Shown: one piece after another, positions 1 through 10,500 of the stretch
Position numbering within the stretch: position 1 is the first letter of the stretch
Layout: every line of letters begins with the position of its first letter
NCBI GenBank assembly: GCA_965224105.1
Contig: CBDCYH010000001.1
Span: 868,001-932,000, forward strand
Origin: CBDCYH01 sp965224105
GTDB taxonomy: Bacteria > Bacteroidota > Rhodothermia > Rhodothermales > JABDKH01
Length of the DNA stretch: 64,000 nucleotides
Direction of reading: 5' to 3'
Translations under genes and position numbers: made by a program
Notes under the pieces: model-generated
Database searches by the model: none
What the model was told of the DNA's origin: nothing
What the model saw: only the letters and a program-made list of their open reading frames with translations

Positions 1-132
1 CAATCCCGCATTTGCGAAGTGGGCCGCAATTTGTGAACCCATCGTACCCGCACCCAGGACCGCGACTCGTTTAAATGGCCTGTTGATTTCTTTTCCGGCT
101 GGTTCGCGTTCGTCTGAGGACTGTTGATGCAT
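1..132 (-). CDS. 3-hydroxyacyl-CoA dehydrogenase, N-terminus (partial)
   Basis: The first 44 codons of a gene that runs off the left edge of the window. After a polar stretch of about 20 residues the protein reads VAVLGAGTMGSQIA, the Rossmann GxGxMGxxIA dinucleotide-binding loop that opens 3-hydroxyacyl-CoA dehydrogenases, which oxidise L-3-hydroxyacyl-CoA to 3-ketoacyl-CoA with NAD+ in beta-oxidation. The ATG is 16 bases downstream of the stop of the acyl-CoA ligase gene on the same strand, so the two probably form a fatty-acid degradation operon. Whether the full protein is a short FadB2/Hbd type or a long fused FadB type (dehydrogenase plus enoyl-CoA hydratase) cannot be seen; a Rossmann domain at the very N-terminus is also found in the large FadN-type enzymes. 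The family call is firm, the subtype is not. Confidence 0.8.
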   Translation of the reverse strand, partial: MHQQSSDEREPAGKEINRPFKRVAVLGAGTMGSQIAAHFANAGL

Positions 133-148
133 GTATTGTTGCTAGATA

Positions 149-1993
149 TTAATGTGACGCGTAAAGCTTAGATATTTCCGTCGCGTATCGTTCATAAACT
201 TTCGTACGCTTAACTTTTAGCGTTGGTGTGAGAAGGCCATCATCCATTGAGAGCACTTCGGGGATGAGGGCAAAATGTTTTATCGTTGACCACGGCGCCA
301 TTCCTTCATTCGCCTTGTCAATAAGTTCTTGGTATCGGCGGATTATGGCAGGCTCGACAACCAGCTCTGCCATCGCCTTCTTTCCGTCGATCCCAACGGA
401 ATCTGCATACGCTCTCAGAATACTCTCTTCCGGGAAGATCAGGGCAGAACAATACTTGTAACCCGGTCCTACTACTACTGCCTGCTCAATATGCGGATTC
501 ACCTTCAACCGATTTTCCAATGGCTGAGGCATCACATACTTGCCAGTCGATAATTTGAAAAGGTCCTTTTTTCGATCCGTGATACGCAGGAAGGTGCCGT
601 CAAACTCGCCAATGTCGCCTGTATGAAACCATCCATCGTCGTCGATGACTTCGGCCGTCTTTTCGGGTGCCTTGTAGTAGCCCTTCATCACATGCGGTCC
701 GCGCGTCAGAATCTCTCCGTCTTCTGCAATTTTTACCTCCACTCCCGGGATGGGTTCACCCACCGTTCCCGTCTTGTTTCTCGAGGGCCGGGTGAAGGTA
801 ATGACCGGGCTGGTTTCCGTTAACCCGTACCCTTGTATGATGTTAATACCGGCAGCAGAAAAAATATCTGCAAGCTCTTTGGAGAGAGCCGCACCACCGG
901 ATATTACGTAGCGGACTCGTCCACCCATCACCTCCCGCCATTTCGAGAATACGAGCTTGTCTGCGACACTCATTTTCAACTTGTACACGCCGGAAGGTTT
1001 GGAACCGACATCGAATTTTCTCGCAAGTTCGATCGCCCAATAAAGCAACTTCCGTTTTGTTGCCGACAAAGACTCTCCCCTTTCCAGTATTCGGGAATAA
1101 ACTTTTTCGAGAACGCGTGGAACGGTCGCAAAAACCGTAGGACGAACATCTATAAAGTCTTCTGCAACTCGATCTGGTGTCGAGAAAAACACGTCTGTAC
1201 CATACCCAAGGAATCCGTAGTGGAGGGCTCGAGCGAACACATGCGTCAGCGGCAGAAACGACAAACCGACCTCACCACCAGGGCCACTTCGATAGCCATC
1301 CATCCCGCTGAATGATGTCATGCCGTTGGAAGAAAGGTTCTCGTGCGTAAGAACGACACCCTTCGGTACGCCCGTGGTGCCGCTTGTGTAAATGATGGTC
1401 GCTACATCGTCGACTTTAATATCGCGCAGCAGGCGGTCAACGTAGTCGGAGTCGCCGCCCATATTGTCGCGCCCCAACCCCTGAACAGCTGGAAGTCCAT
1501 AACAAGCAAGGTCGTCTGTGCTAACCCTCGGGACAGACCCTCGGGCAACGATCACTTTGGTAATACCAGTTCGCTCAAGAATTGGCTGCACGTTGTTAAA
1601 TTGTGATTCGTCGGACACGATCAATGTGTGTGCTTCCGCATGGTTGATCACATACTCAATGGACTCAAGAGAGTGGGTGAGGTAGATGGGTACGTTTATA
1701 AGTCCGGCAATGAGACAGGCCATATCCGCAATGCAGAAATGGACGTCACTATGCATGTAGAAGGCGACCTTACTTCCAGGCTGAAGACCCAACTCCCGGA
1801 GACCAACGGCAAGCTCCTCTGACTCGCGCCGAAATTCGTTCAGCGTCCAGGTAACCCATTCACTGCCTGACTTGTGGCTCAGTTTGCTTTTACCCCCGTA
1901 TGTATCAACTGCCGCGTACAATAACTCCGTTAGCGTATGGCCCAAATACGCGACCCCGGTGTTTGGAGGTGCGATATGAATACGGTCGCTCAT
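149..1993 (-). CDS. Long-chain acyl-CoA synthetase (AMP-binding, FadD/FAA1-like)
   Basis: 614 residues, the usual size for long-chain fatty acyl-CoA ligases, which activate fatty acids to acyl-CoA through an acyl-adenylate. The AMP-binding P-loop YTSGTTGVPKG is at about residues 202-212, the A5 motif QGYGLTETSPV at 387-397, and the A7/A8 region DGWFHTGDIGEFDG with the RITDRKKDLFKLSTGKYV linker at 453-487; the last is the signature of the long-chain (eukaryote-like FAA/ACSL) subgroup. There is no signal peptide. The gene leads into the 3-hydroxyacyl-CoA dehydrogenase gene 16 bases downstream, so it likely feeds beta-oxidation. It is separated from the upstream DUF4097 gene by a good terminator, so its promoter should lie within 1994-2069; I could not identify a convincing one. 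The ATG start matches the family N-terminus. Confidence 0.9.
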   Translation of the reverse strand: MSDRIHIAPPNTGVAYLGHTLTELLYAAVDTYGGKSKLSHKSGSEWVTWTLNEFRRESEELAVGLRELGLQPGSKVAFYMHSDVHFCIADMACLIAGLINVPIYLTHSLESIEYVINHAEAHTLIVSDESQFNNVQPILERTGITKVIVARGSVPRVSTDDLACYGLPAVQGLGRDNMGGDSDYVDRLLRDIKVDDVATIIYTSGTTGVPKGVVLTHENLSSNGMTSFSGMDGYRSGPGGEVGLSFLPLTHVFARALHYGFLGYGTDVFFSTPDRVAEDFIDVRPTVFATVPRVLEKVYSRILERGESLSATKRKLLYWAIELARKFDVGSKPSGVYKLKMSVADKLVFSKWREVMGGRVRYVISGGAALSKELADIFSAAGINIIQGYGLTETSPVITFTRPSRNKTGTVGEPIPGVEVKIAEDGEILTRGPHVMKGYYKAPEKTAEVIDDDGWFHTGDIGEFDGTFLRITDRKKDLFKLSTGKYVMPQPLENRLKVNPHIEQAVVVGPGYKYCSALIFPEESILRAYADSVGIDGKKAMAELVVEPAIIRRYQELIDKANEGMAPWSTIKHFALIPEVLSMDDGLLTPTLKVKRTKVYERYATEISKLYASH

Positions 1994-2069
1994 GATTTAG
2001 GCGTCGGCGGTCGCTGCCAGTGCGGTTGGTGTACTATTGCCTGAGTGAGACGGGCAATAAGTGTTCCAA

Positions 2070-2105
2070 CAAAAAAACGGCGTACCTCAAAATAGAAGTA
2101 CGCCG
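2070..2105 (-). terminator. Rho-independent terminator after the DUF4097 gene
   Basis: On the minus strand an 8-bp perfect stem (CGGCGTAC/GTACGCCG, arms at 2078-2085 and 2098-2105) with a 12-base loop is followed by seven T residues. It lies 23 bases after the stop codon of the DUF4097 gene and before the acyl-CoA ligase gene. Confidence 0.85.
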
Positions 2106-2128
2106 AAAGAGATTCAATCCTGAGCTTC

Positions 2129-3031
2129 CTAGAAGCGCTTCAGCGTCACGTTGCCAACTCCAGCTTCCAACGAAAGGGATGGCCCACCTCCGTTCAGGGA
2201 TCCGCTAAATGATTTCTTCATCCACTTACCAGAAATCTTCAGCGGGTAGTCTGTGGAGCACGAACCCACGCGAGCAACCGCATTGACATCGACGCCAATA
2301 TCGTCGGCAAGGTATGCCGTAACATTTCCAGCACCTGTTGTGATCTGTGAGTCATCACTGGGTTGGCGCGAAATTCTCGCGGTAACATTTCCGGCACCTG
2401 TCGTGGCATTTAGTTCACCAGCAACATTCCCGAGGTCTACGTTTCCGGCCCCAGTAACAACCTCGACTGTGCCATCGATACTTTTGATTCCCACGTTTCC
2501 GGTACCCGTGACAACCTCGACGTCTCCCTCAATATGATCGACGTCGACATTACCTGCTCCACTGCTGATTTCTATATCTCCCTCGAGACTTGCGATACCG
2601 ACGTTGCCTGCACCTACTACGACTTCGACATCGTACTCTTCAGGCACAGTAACGGTTACCTTTACTCTAAATTGGTCTTTGTTGCGCCAGTGCTTCCAAT
2701 TCCATCCACCTTTCTCAAATTTTGACTCCATTCGGACACCGTCAGACTTGTGTGCGAAATCAACCTTGTGCTGGTCAAATATCCGCTTGGCATCCTTCTC
2801 GTTGTCTACCGCGATTGTTCGCTCTATCTCGAATCTAACAACAGAGCTGCTTCCCGTTTTTACCCACACGTTACCCCTGTCAACGTCCAACTCAAGAGTA
2901 CCACCTGGCTCCACGTCAAACGTCTTTTTGATGGTATGCTTGATGTCATGCCTTTCGTCGGGTCCAGCATTAACTGGCACTACCCATAGGAGGACAAGTA
3001 TCAAGGCGATTGGTGTTGGTAGGAATCGCAT
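2129..3031 (-). CDS. Exported DUF4097-type beta-repeat protein (putative adhesin)
   Basis: 300 residues. I take the ATG that gives MRFLPTPIALILVLLWVV, a clean signal peptide ending near VNA-GP at about residue 22; a further in-frame ATG 12 codons upstream gives an unlikely N-terminal extension. The mature part has a beta-rich N-terminal half and then a run of roughly 20-residue repeats built on GAGNV or GTGNV (for example VVVGAGNVGI, SSGAGNVDV, VTGTGNVGI, VTGAGNVDL, TTGAGNVTA), typical of the DUF4097 / putative auto-transporter adhesin beta-helix families found in many Bacteroidota. The likely location is periplasmic or cell surface. The molecular function is unknown; the adhesin label is only a family name. 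It is transcribed alone, with a terminator immediately downstream. Confidence 0.78.
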   Translation of the reverse strand: MRFLPTPIALILVLLWVVPVNAGPDERHDIKHTIKKTFDVEPGGTLELDVDRGNVWVKTGSSSVVRFEIERTIAVDNEKDAKRIFDQHKVDFAHKSDGVRMESKFEKGGWNWKHWRNKDQFRVKVTVTVPEEYDVEVVVGAGNVGIASLEGDIEISSGAGNVDVDHIEGDVEVVTGTGNVGIKSIDGTVEVVTGAGNVDLGNVAGELNATTGAGNVTARISRQPSDDSQITTGAGNVTAYLADDIGVDVNAVARVGSCSTDYPLKISGKWMKKSFSGSLNGGGPSLSLEAGVGNVTLKRF

Positions 3032-3039
3032 AGCGGTAC

Positions 3040-3067
3040 AGTATATAGTGGATCGGAGCGGTGTCAC
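3040..3067 (-). promoter_or_regulatory. Candidate sigma-70 promoter for the DUF4097 gene
   Basis: Minus strand: GTGACA (3062-3067), a 16-base spacer, then TATACT (3040-3045). Transcription would begin only a few bases before the ATG at 3031, giving an almost leaderless message. The -35 is imperfect and the short distance lowers confidence. Confidence 0.35.
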
Positions 3068-3157
3068 GATTAGGCTTGCTTACGTATCCTTCAACGCGAT
3101 TGTTACAGCAAAAAACGACCAAAACAGGCTATAGAGACCGAAAATGGGGTAAACGAC

Positions 3158-3191
3158 AAAAGGGCCCCACCTCTTTCGAAGGTGGAGCCCC
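3158..3191 (-). terminator. Terminator at the end of the ribosomal-protein/rpoBC operon
   Basis: On the minus strand GGGGCTCCACCT pairs with AGGTGGGGCCCT across one mismatch around a TTCGAAAG-like loop, followed by TTTTG. It starts about 25 bases past the rpoC stop codon. Confidence 0.75.
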
Positions 3192-3216
3192 ATCTGAAAG
3201 GGTTCAACGATGAAGA

Positions 3217-6200
3217 TTACCCAATCCGTACCGGCTCAGCTGCCTGCTCCTCGGTATCGTATAGAGAACGACGAAGTGTCGATTCTGTCGAAACTGCAGC
3301 CTGGAGTTCTGCGAGCTCTTTCTTGGACCCAACGACGATATCCTTGAAACCCCTCTGTCCCGTTCCGGCTGGAATGAGGTGGCCCACAATAACATTCTCT
3401 TTGAGACCATACAGCGAATCCGTTTTCGCATGGATCGATGCGCCGGTAAGTACCTTGGTTGTTTCCTGGAAAGAAGCCGCCGAAACAAACGAATCAGTCG
3501 CAAGCGAGGCCTGCGTAATTCCGAGAAGAATCGGCTCGGCAACAGCGGGTTGAGTCTCGCGGACCATCGCCTGGGCCTTATCGTGCCGTTTCAAATCGGA
3601 GTTGATCTCTCGCAACCTACGCCTGTCAATTACGGCGCCAATAGGCAGCGGTGATTCACCGGGGTCGGTAACAACAAACTTGTCGTGCATGTTGTCATTG
3701 ATTTCTTCCAGGACAAATCGATCAACAAGAATTCCCTCCAGCAGATTGGTATCGCCTGGATCAATGACAAGAACTCGTTGCATCATCTGTCGAACGATAG
3801 TTTCGATATGCTTGTCATTAATGGTAACACCCTGAAGGCGGTAAACTTCCTGAACCTCATTCACCAGATACTCTTGCACCGCCTTTGGTCCTAGAATCCT
3901 TAAGATATCCTGCGGAGAAACCTGACCGTCCGACAGCTGCTCACCCGCACGAACAAAGTCATTCGCATGAACGAGAAGGTGCTTCGTCAGCGGGACCAAA
4001 TAAGTCCTCTCCTCACTTCCGTCCCTGGAGGTCACGATAACTTCCTGAGAGCCACGCTTTCGACCGCCGAAACTCACAAGACCGTCTATCTCGGAGACCA
4101 CAGCCGGATCAACCGGCACGCGAGCCTCAAACAATTCCGTCACGCGTGGAAGACCACCCGTAATATCTCTGGTTTTGGCCGTTTGCCGCGGAATTTTTGT
4201 CAGGATGGTACCCGCATCCACTGTTTCTCCCTCGTCAACCTGAATCCGCGCTCGAATGGGCAGAGGGTACTCTCGCATTTTCTCGCCAGAGCCGATTACA
4301 ATCGCAGGCGTGAGATTCCTCTCACGACTATCGATGATAACTTTTTCCTTGTGACCGGTCTGGTCGTCTGATTCTTCCCGATAAGTAGTGCCCTCGATAA
4401 TATCCTGGAAGGACACTTTTCCAGCGACCTCCGACAGGATAACAGAGTTATACGGATCCCAACTCGCAATGACCTGACCTTTCTCGAGCGACGCGTTCTC
4501 TGAGATCATGAGCTCCGCACCGTACGGTATCACGTATGAGATTAGTTCTCGGGATGGATCATCTGGATCAAGAATAGCAACCTCACCCTGACGCGACAAA
4601 ATCACGTCCTTTGAGTCCTCCCCAGAATCAAACTCGACTACGCGAAGATTCCGGAAAACCGCCTTTCCTCCAAACTTCGTCTGGATGGTGCTCTCTGCCG
4701 AAATCCTGCTGGCAGTACCACCGATATGGAAGGTCCGAAGCGTCAACTGCGTTCCCGGCTCTCCGATCGACTGAGCAGCAATAACCCCCACCGATTCCCC
4801 GATCGGGACCATACCGCCACGACCAAGGTTTCGACCATAACAAAGCGCGCAACATCCTCTTCGAGCCTCGCAAGTCAGGACAGACCGAATCTCGACTTCC
4901 TCAATCGAAGTCTCGGAAATCTTCCGTGCTTTCTCCTCGTCAATGAGCTCATTGGCCTCGACGATTGTTTCGCCCGTCAGTGGATCCGTAACATCGTGTA
5001 CGGACACCCTGCCCAGAATTCGATCAGCGAGTGGCTCTACAATGTCCTCATTGTCCTTCAACGCCGAAATTCGGATACCTCTAAGAGTACCACAGTCGCC
5101 CTGCGTAACCGTCACGTCCTGCGCAACGTCCACCAATCTCCTGGTTAGGTAACCCGCATCCGCAGTCTTCAAGGCAGTATCGGCAAGACCCTTACGAGCA
5201 CCGTGTGTTGAGATGAAGTATTCCAGAACCGACAGGCCTTCCTTGAAGTTGGAGATAATCGGGTTCTCGATAATCTCACCTGCAGATCCTACAAGACTTT
5301 TCTGCGGTTTCGCCATGAGGCCACGCATCCCACCAAGCTGACGAATCTGTTCCTTGGAACCACGAGCGCCAGAATCGGCCATCATATAGATGGCGTTGAA
5401 ACCGTCATGATCTTTCCGCAAGGCATCAAAAAGCACCTCAGAAACAAGGTTGTTCGTCCTTGTCCAAATGTCGATCACCTGGTTGTACCGTTCATTCTCG
5501 GTAATCAGTCCCATCTCATAGTTGCCGCGAGCGATTTCAACCTCACTTTCAGCTTCCGAGATTAGCTTCTCCTTCGCATCCGGAACAACAATGTCCGACA
5601 AGCTAAACGTGAGGCCAGCGGTGGTTGCGCTTTCGAATCCGAGACGCTTGATCGCATCAAGAAAACCAGCGGTCTTCGCAAAGCCGGTTGCGCTTAGCAC
5701 GCGAGCAATAATTGCTCGCAGGTTTTTCTTCGTCAGCACTTCGTTGATAAACCCGACGCCTTCGGGCACGACCTCATTGAAAACCACTCGACCCATGGTC
5801 GTCTCAATCGTCTCGCCATCCGTTCGGACTTTCACACGAGCGTGCAGGTCAACAACTCCCTGGTCGTGGGCTTGCCTGGCTTCAGCCATGCTGGCAAAAA
5901 CCATCCCCTCGCCATTCTTACCCGCCCGCGATTTTGTCAGATAGTACAGTCCCAAAACCATGTCTTGCGTCGGGACCGCAATCGGGCCGCCGTGCGCGGG
6001 GCTGAGGATGTTGTGGCTGGAAAGCATGAGAATCATCGCTTCCAGACACGCATCGTTGCTCAAAGGCACGTGGACTGCCATCTGGTCACCATCGAAGTCG
6101 GCGTTGAACGCCGTACAAACAAGCGGGTGCAATCTTATCGCCTTGCCTTCGATGAGGACGGGCTGGAATGCCTGAATGCCAAGGCGGTGCAGCGTCGGCG

Positions 6201-7518
6201 CGCGGTTAAGCAGAACGGGTCTTCCTGAAATCACTTTTTCGAGAATATCCCACACCTCCGACGTCCTCCTATCGACCACCTTCTTCGCACTCTTCACCGT
6301 CTTTACAATTCCGCGCTCGATGAGCTTCCGGATTACAAACGGCTTGAAGAGCTCCACTGCCATTTCTTTTGGCAAACCGCACTGATGCAGTTCAAGTTCT
6401 GGCCCAACCACAATTACGGATCGACCAGAGTAATCCACCCTCTTTCCAAGCAGGTTCTGACGGAATCTTCCCTGCTTGCCTTTAAGCATATCACTAAGAG
6501 ACTTCAGGGCACGGTTGCTGTCTGAACGGACTGCGTTCGCTTTTCGGGAGTTGTCGAACAACGAGTCGACTGCTTCCTGAAGCATCCGCTTTTCGTTTCT
6601 CAGAATAACTTCCGGCGCCTTGATGTCGATCAGACGCTTCAGTCTGTTGTTGCGGATGATCACCCGGCGATACAGGTCATTCAGATCCGACGTAGCAAAT
6701 CTTCCTCCTTCCAAAGGAACGAGAGGTCGCAACTCAGGGGGAATAACCGGAATAACGCGCATAACCATCCACTCGGGACGGTTCTCCATCGTCCGGTTGG
6801 CCTCACGGAAAGCTTCCGTTACTGCCAGACGCTTGAGCGCCTCCGCCTTCCTCTGCTGGCTCGTCTCGGTCTTCACCTGGAACCGCAAAATCTGAGACTG
6901 TAGGTCCAGCTGCAATCGCTGCAACAGCACCTCGACCGCCTCACCGCCGATCATGGCCACGAACTTATCCGGGTCGTCATCCTCCAGGCGATTATTGTCG
7001 TCCCTGATCTGATACAGTACTTCGAAGTACTCCTCTTCAGTAAGGAGCTGTCTCTCTTCGATGCCATGCTCAGCCGCACAACCAGGCTGCACAACTACGT
7101 ACTGCTCGTAGTAGATAACTTTTTCGAGATCCTTCGACTTCAGACCAACGAGGTGCCCGATTTTGTTTGGCAGTGTCTTGAAATACCAGATGTGGACAAC
7201 TGGAACACTCAAAGCAATGTGGCCGGCACGCTCGCGCCGCACCGACTTCTGCGTCACCTCTACTCCACAGCGATCACAGATAATTCCTTTGTATCTGATT
7301 CGCTTGTACTTGCCGCAATGGCATTCCCAATCCTTGACTGGTCCAAATATCTTCTCACAGAACAGTCCATCTTTCTCTGGCTTGAAAGATCGATAGTTAA
7401 TCGTCTCAGGTTTCAGCACCTCCCCGAAGGATCTTTCCAAAATCGATTCTGGAGAGGCTAGACTGACTGTTATGTTGCTGAAGTTCTTCTTGATCTTCTG
7501 CGTGTTACCGTAAGGCAT
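3217..7518 (-). CDS. rpoC: DNA-directed RNA polymerase subunit beta'
   Basis: 1433 residues, within the normal range for Bacteroidota beta'. It forms the catalytic half of RNA polymerase. The N-terminal zinc site is visible as CHC at 66-68 and CDRC at 81-84; the catalytic Mg-binding loop NADFDGDQMAVH starts at 472; the second zinc site CEARRGCCALC lies in the C-terminal half, followed by the trigger-loop region GESVGVIAAQSIGEPGTQLTLRTFH. It ends with the SLYDTEEQ helix characteristic of the C-terminus. It is preceded by rpoB at 48 bases and followed by a terminator, making it the last gene of the operon. Nothing unusual was seen. Confidence 0.98.
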   Translation of the reverse strand: MPYGNTQKIKKNFSNITVSLASPESILERSFGEVLKPETINYRSFKPEKDGLFCEKIFGPVKDWECHCGKYKRIRYKGIICDRCGVEVTQKSVRRERAGHIALSVPVVHIWYFKTLPNKIGHLVGLKSKDLEKVIYYEQYVVVQPGCAAEHGIEERQLLTEEEYFEVLYQIRDDNNRLEDDDPDKFVAMIGGEAVEVLLQRLQLDLQSQILRFQVKTETSQQRKAEALKRLAVTEAFREANRTMENRPEWMVMRVIPVIPPELRPLVPLEGGRFATSDLNDLYRRVIIRNNRLKRLIDIKAPEVILRNEKRMLQEAVDSLFDNSRKANAVRSDSNRALKSLSDMLKGKQGRFRQNLLGKRVDYSGRSVIVVGPELELHQCGLPKEMAVELFKPFVIRKLIERGIVKTVKSAKKVVDRRTSEVWDILEKVISGRPVLLNRAPTLHRLGIQAFQPVLIEGKAIRLHPLVCTAFNADFDGDQMAVHVPLSNDACLEAMILMLSSHNILSPAHGGPIAVPTQDMVLGLYYLTKSRAGKNGEGMVFASMAEARQAHDQGVVDLHARVKVRTDGETIETTMGRVVFNEVVPEGVGFINEVLTKKNLRAIIARVLSATGFAKTAGFLDAIKRLGFESATTAGLTFSLSDIVVPDAKEKLISEAESEVEIARGNYEMGLITENERYNQVIDIWTRTNNLVSEVLFDALRKDHDGFNAIYMMADSGARGSKEQIRQLGGMRGLMAKPQKSLVGSAGEIIENPIISNFKEGLSVLEYFISTHGARKGLADTALKTADAGYLTRRLVDVAQDVTVTQGDCGTLRGIRISALKDNEDIVEPLADRILGRVSVHDVTDPLTGETIVEANELIDEEKARKISETSIEEVEIRSVLTCEARRGCCALCYGRNLGRGGMVPIGESVGVIAAQSIGEPGTQLTLRTFHIGGTASRISAESTIQTKFGGKAVFRNLRVVEFDSGEDSKDVILSRQGEVAILDPDDPSRELISYVIPYGAELMISENASLEKGQVIASWDPYNSVILSEVAGKVSFQDIIEGTTYREESDDQTGHKEKVIIDSRERNLTPAIVIGSGEKMREYPLPIRARIQVDEGETVDAGTILTKIPRQTAKTRDITGGLPRVTELFEARVPVDPAVVSEIDGLVSFGGRKRGSQEVIVTSRDGSEERTYLVPLTKHLLVHANDFVRAGEQLSDGQVSPQDILRILGPKAVQEYLVNEVQEVYRLQGVTINDKHIETIVRQMMQRVLVIDPGDTNLLEGILVDRFVLEEINDNMHDKFVVTDPGESPLPIGAVIDRRRLREINSDLKRHDKAQAMVRETQPAVAEPILLGITQASLATDSFVSAASFQETTKVLTGASIHAKTDSLYGLKENVIVGHLIPAGTGQRGFKDIVVGSKKELAELQAAVSTESTLRRSLYDTEEQAAEPVRIG

Positions 7519-7566
7519 GCGCGTGACCTCAATATGAACGTTGTGCTGGAAACCCAGCGAAAAATG

Positions 7567-10500
7567 TTAATCCAGTTTGACTTCCAGGCCGAGCCCCTGC
7601 AACTCTCGAACCAGCACGTTGAAGCTCTCAGGTATTCCTGGCTCGGGCATGGTTTCGCCTTTGACAATACTCTCGTACGCACGGGAGCGACCCTGCACGT
7701 CATCCGATTTGTACGTGAGCATTTCCTGCAGCACGTTAGCGGCTCCGTACGCGTATAGCGCCCAGACTTCCATTTCACCAAGTCGCTGCCCACCAAACTG
7801 AGCTTTACCCCCAAGAGGCTGCTGTGTAATCAAACTGTATGGACCGATGGACCGGGCATGGATCTTATCCTCGACGAGGTGACTCAACTTGAGCATGTAG
7901 ATCTGACCGACGGTCGTTTTCTGATCAAACGGTGTGCCCGTTCGGCCATCATACAACTGCGTCCTGCCATCCACCGGAAGATCCGCTTCCTCCAACCGGG
8001 CCCGGATGTCCTCCATGGTGGCGCCATCAAAGATGGGTGTTGCAAATTTCTTCCCGAGCTTCTGACCCGCCCAGCCAAGGAGCGTTTCAAAAATCTGCCC
8101 GAGGTTCATTCGCGATGGCACCCCGAGTGGGTTCAAAACGATGTCCACAGGAGTTCCATCTTCCAGGAACGGCATGTCCTCGACAGGCACGATCTTGGCA
8201 ATCACACCTTTGTTACCGTGCCGGCCAGCCATCTTGTCGCCAACCTGTATCTTTCGCTTTTTCGCTACATACACTTTGGCAAGCTGCACAATCCCGGGAG
8301 GTAGCTCGTCTCCCATCTGGACCTGGTGCATCTGCCGTTTCGAGATTCCTGTGATGCGCTTGTACTGCCGTTGGTAATTCCTAATCAGCTTGCGCGCAAG
8401 CTCATTCACCTCATCATCATTGGAATAAACCGTGTGCGAAGTAAGTTGGATCGGCTCGATTCCCTTGAATGCCGTAGCCACAATCTTTGAGCCCTCGGGT
8501 ACTAGCACGTGTCCCGCCCTGTCCTCAATCGACTGCGGGGCCGCACCTTTCACGAGTGAGAAAAACCTGTTCCAGAACCTTTCATTTAGGTCCGCAAGAT
8601 CACGATCGAGCTGATCGTTAATCTCCTTCTCACGTTTCGCCTCTACCTTCTTCGATTCAGGATCTAACTTCCGACGACTGAACAGCTTCGTATCGATTAC
8701 TACACCCTTCATTCCCGGAGGCGCTTTGAGAGAAGCATCCTTCACGTCTCCAGCCTTGTCGCCAAAGATCGCCCGAAGAAGCTTCTCTTCAGGCGTCGGA
8801 TCGGTCTCCCCTTTCGGAGTAATCTTGCCAACGATGATGTCACCAGCCTTTACCTCGGCACCTACACGGATAACTCCTCGCTCGTCCAAATCCTTCGTTG
8901 CTTCTTCCGAAACATTCGGGATCTCCCGGGTGAGTTCTTCCTGTCCGCGTTTGGTGTCGCGAACCTGCAACTCAAACTCTTCAATGTGTACAGACGTGTA
9001 AATGTCTTCGGACACGAGACGCTCAGAAAGAATAATCGCATCCTCAAAGTTGTAACCTCGCCATGGCATGAAAGCAACGAGCACGTTCTTGCCAAGTGCC
9101 AATTCACCTGCGTCGGTAGAGAACCCATCCGTAAGTACCGTCCCTTTGGAAACGCGCTCACCGACTTTTACAATCGGCCTCTGGTTGATGCACGTGTCCT
9201 GGTTGGTCCTGCGGAATTTTATAAGATCGTAGGTGACGCTGTGGTCGTCGAAACTCAGTTCGTCGTCATCTTTTGGATCGTAGTTGATGACAATTTGATT
9301 GCCGTCAACACGCTCTACCACGCCTGCTCCCTCGGCAACAATCACAGCGCGTGAGTCCTTCGCCACTCTACCTTCCAGTCCAGTACCGACATAGGGAGAA
9401 TCCGGGCGCAAGAGCGGTACTCCCTGTCGCTGCATGTTCGATCCCATCAAGGCACGGTTCGCATCGTCGTGCTCAAGGAATGGAATAAGACTAGCTGCCG
9501 GCGACACAATTTGGTTCGGCGAGATGTCCATGAACTGGACTTGGTCCGCCGTGACCACCGGGAAATCCCCTTTGTGGCGACACTTTACGTACTTATTCTC
9601 GAACTTATTCTTTTTGTCCAACGGCGCGTTAGCCTGGGCAATAATCGAATTGTCCTCCTCCTCTGCACTTAGGTATTTTATCCGGTTTGAGACTTTACCG
9701 TCCTTCACCGTTCGGTAAGGGGTTTCGATAAACCCGAACGAGTTTACCTGGGCATGAACACAGAGGGAGGAGATGAGTCCAATATTTGGACCTTCCGGGG
9801 TTTCAATCGGGCAGAGACGGCCGTAGTGCGTGTAGTGCACATCCCGAACCTCGAAGCCCGCACGCTCCCGCGTCAAGCCACCAGGGCCCAGCGCCGACAT
9901 TCTTCTCTTATGCGTAAGCTCAGCCAATGGATTTGTCTGATCCATAAACTGACTAAGTTGATTCGTGCCAAAGAATGTGTTGATTACGCTCGACACCGTC
10001 CGCGCATTAACGAGGTCTTGCGGAGTGAAATTCTCCGCATCCCGCAGATTCATTCGCTCTTTGATAGTTCTGGCCATCCTGGCCAGTCCAAGAGAAAACT
10101 GCGCTGCCAATTGTTCACCAACCGTTCTCACCCTTCGGTTGCCCAGATGATCAATGTCATCCAGAGAGCTCCTTCCGTTCTGCAACAGAACAAGTTCTTT
10201 TACTATGGCAATGATGTCCGTGCGTGTTAACGTCTGCGTATCCAGGTCTTCCGAAAGCCGGAGCCTGGTATTGATACGATAACGACCTACCTGTCCGAGG
10301 TCGTAGCGCTTGTCGCTAAAGAACAAACGATCAAGTACACCCCGCGCCGTGTCGATGTCAGGTGCCTCCGTACCACGAAGTTGCAAATACAGATATTCGA
10401 GTGCTTCTTCCTCCGACTTGGTCGGATCCTTTTTGATCGTGTTGAGCAGCGTGCTTCGATCGATGTCATCCTCGTTGCTCGACTCCCTCACAAGGAAAAA

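Noticed and set aside
2129..2700. CRISPR-like array from evenly spaced repeats
   Set aside because: The repeats are in frame, about 51-60 bases apart, variable in sequence, and encode the GAGNV rungs of a protein.
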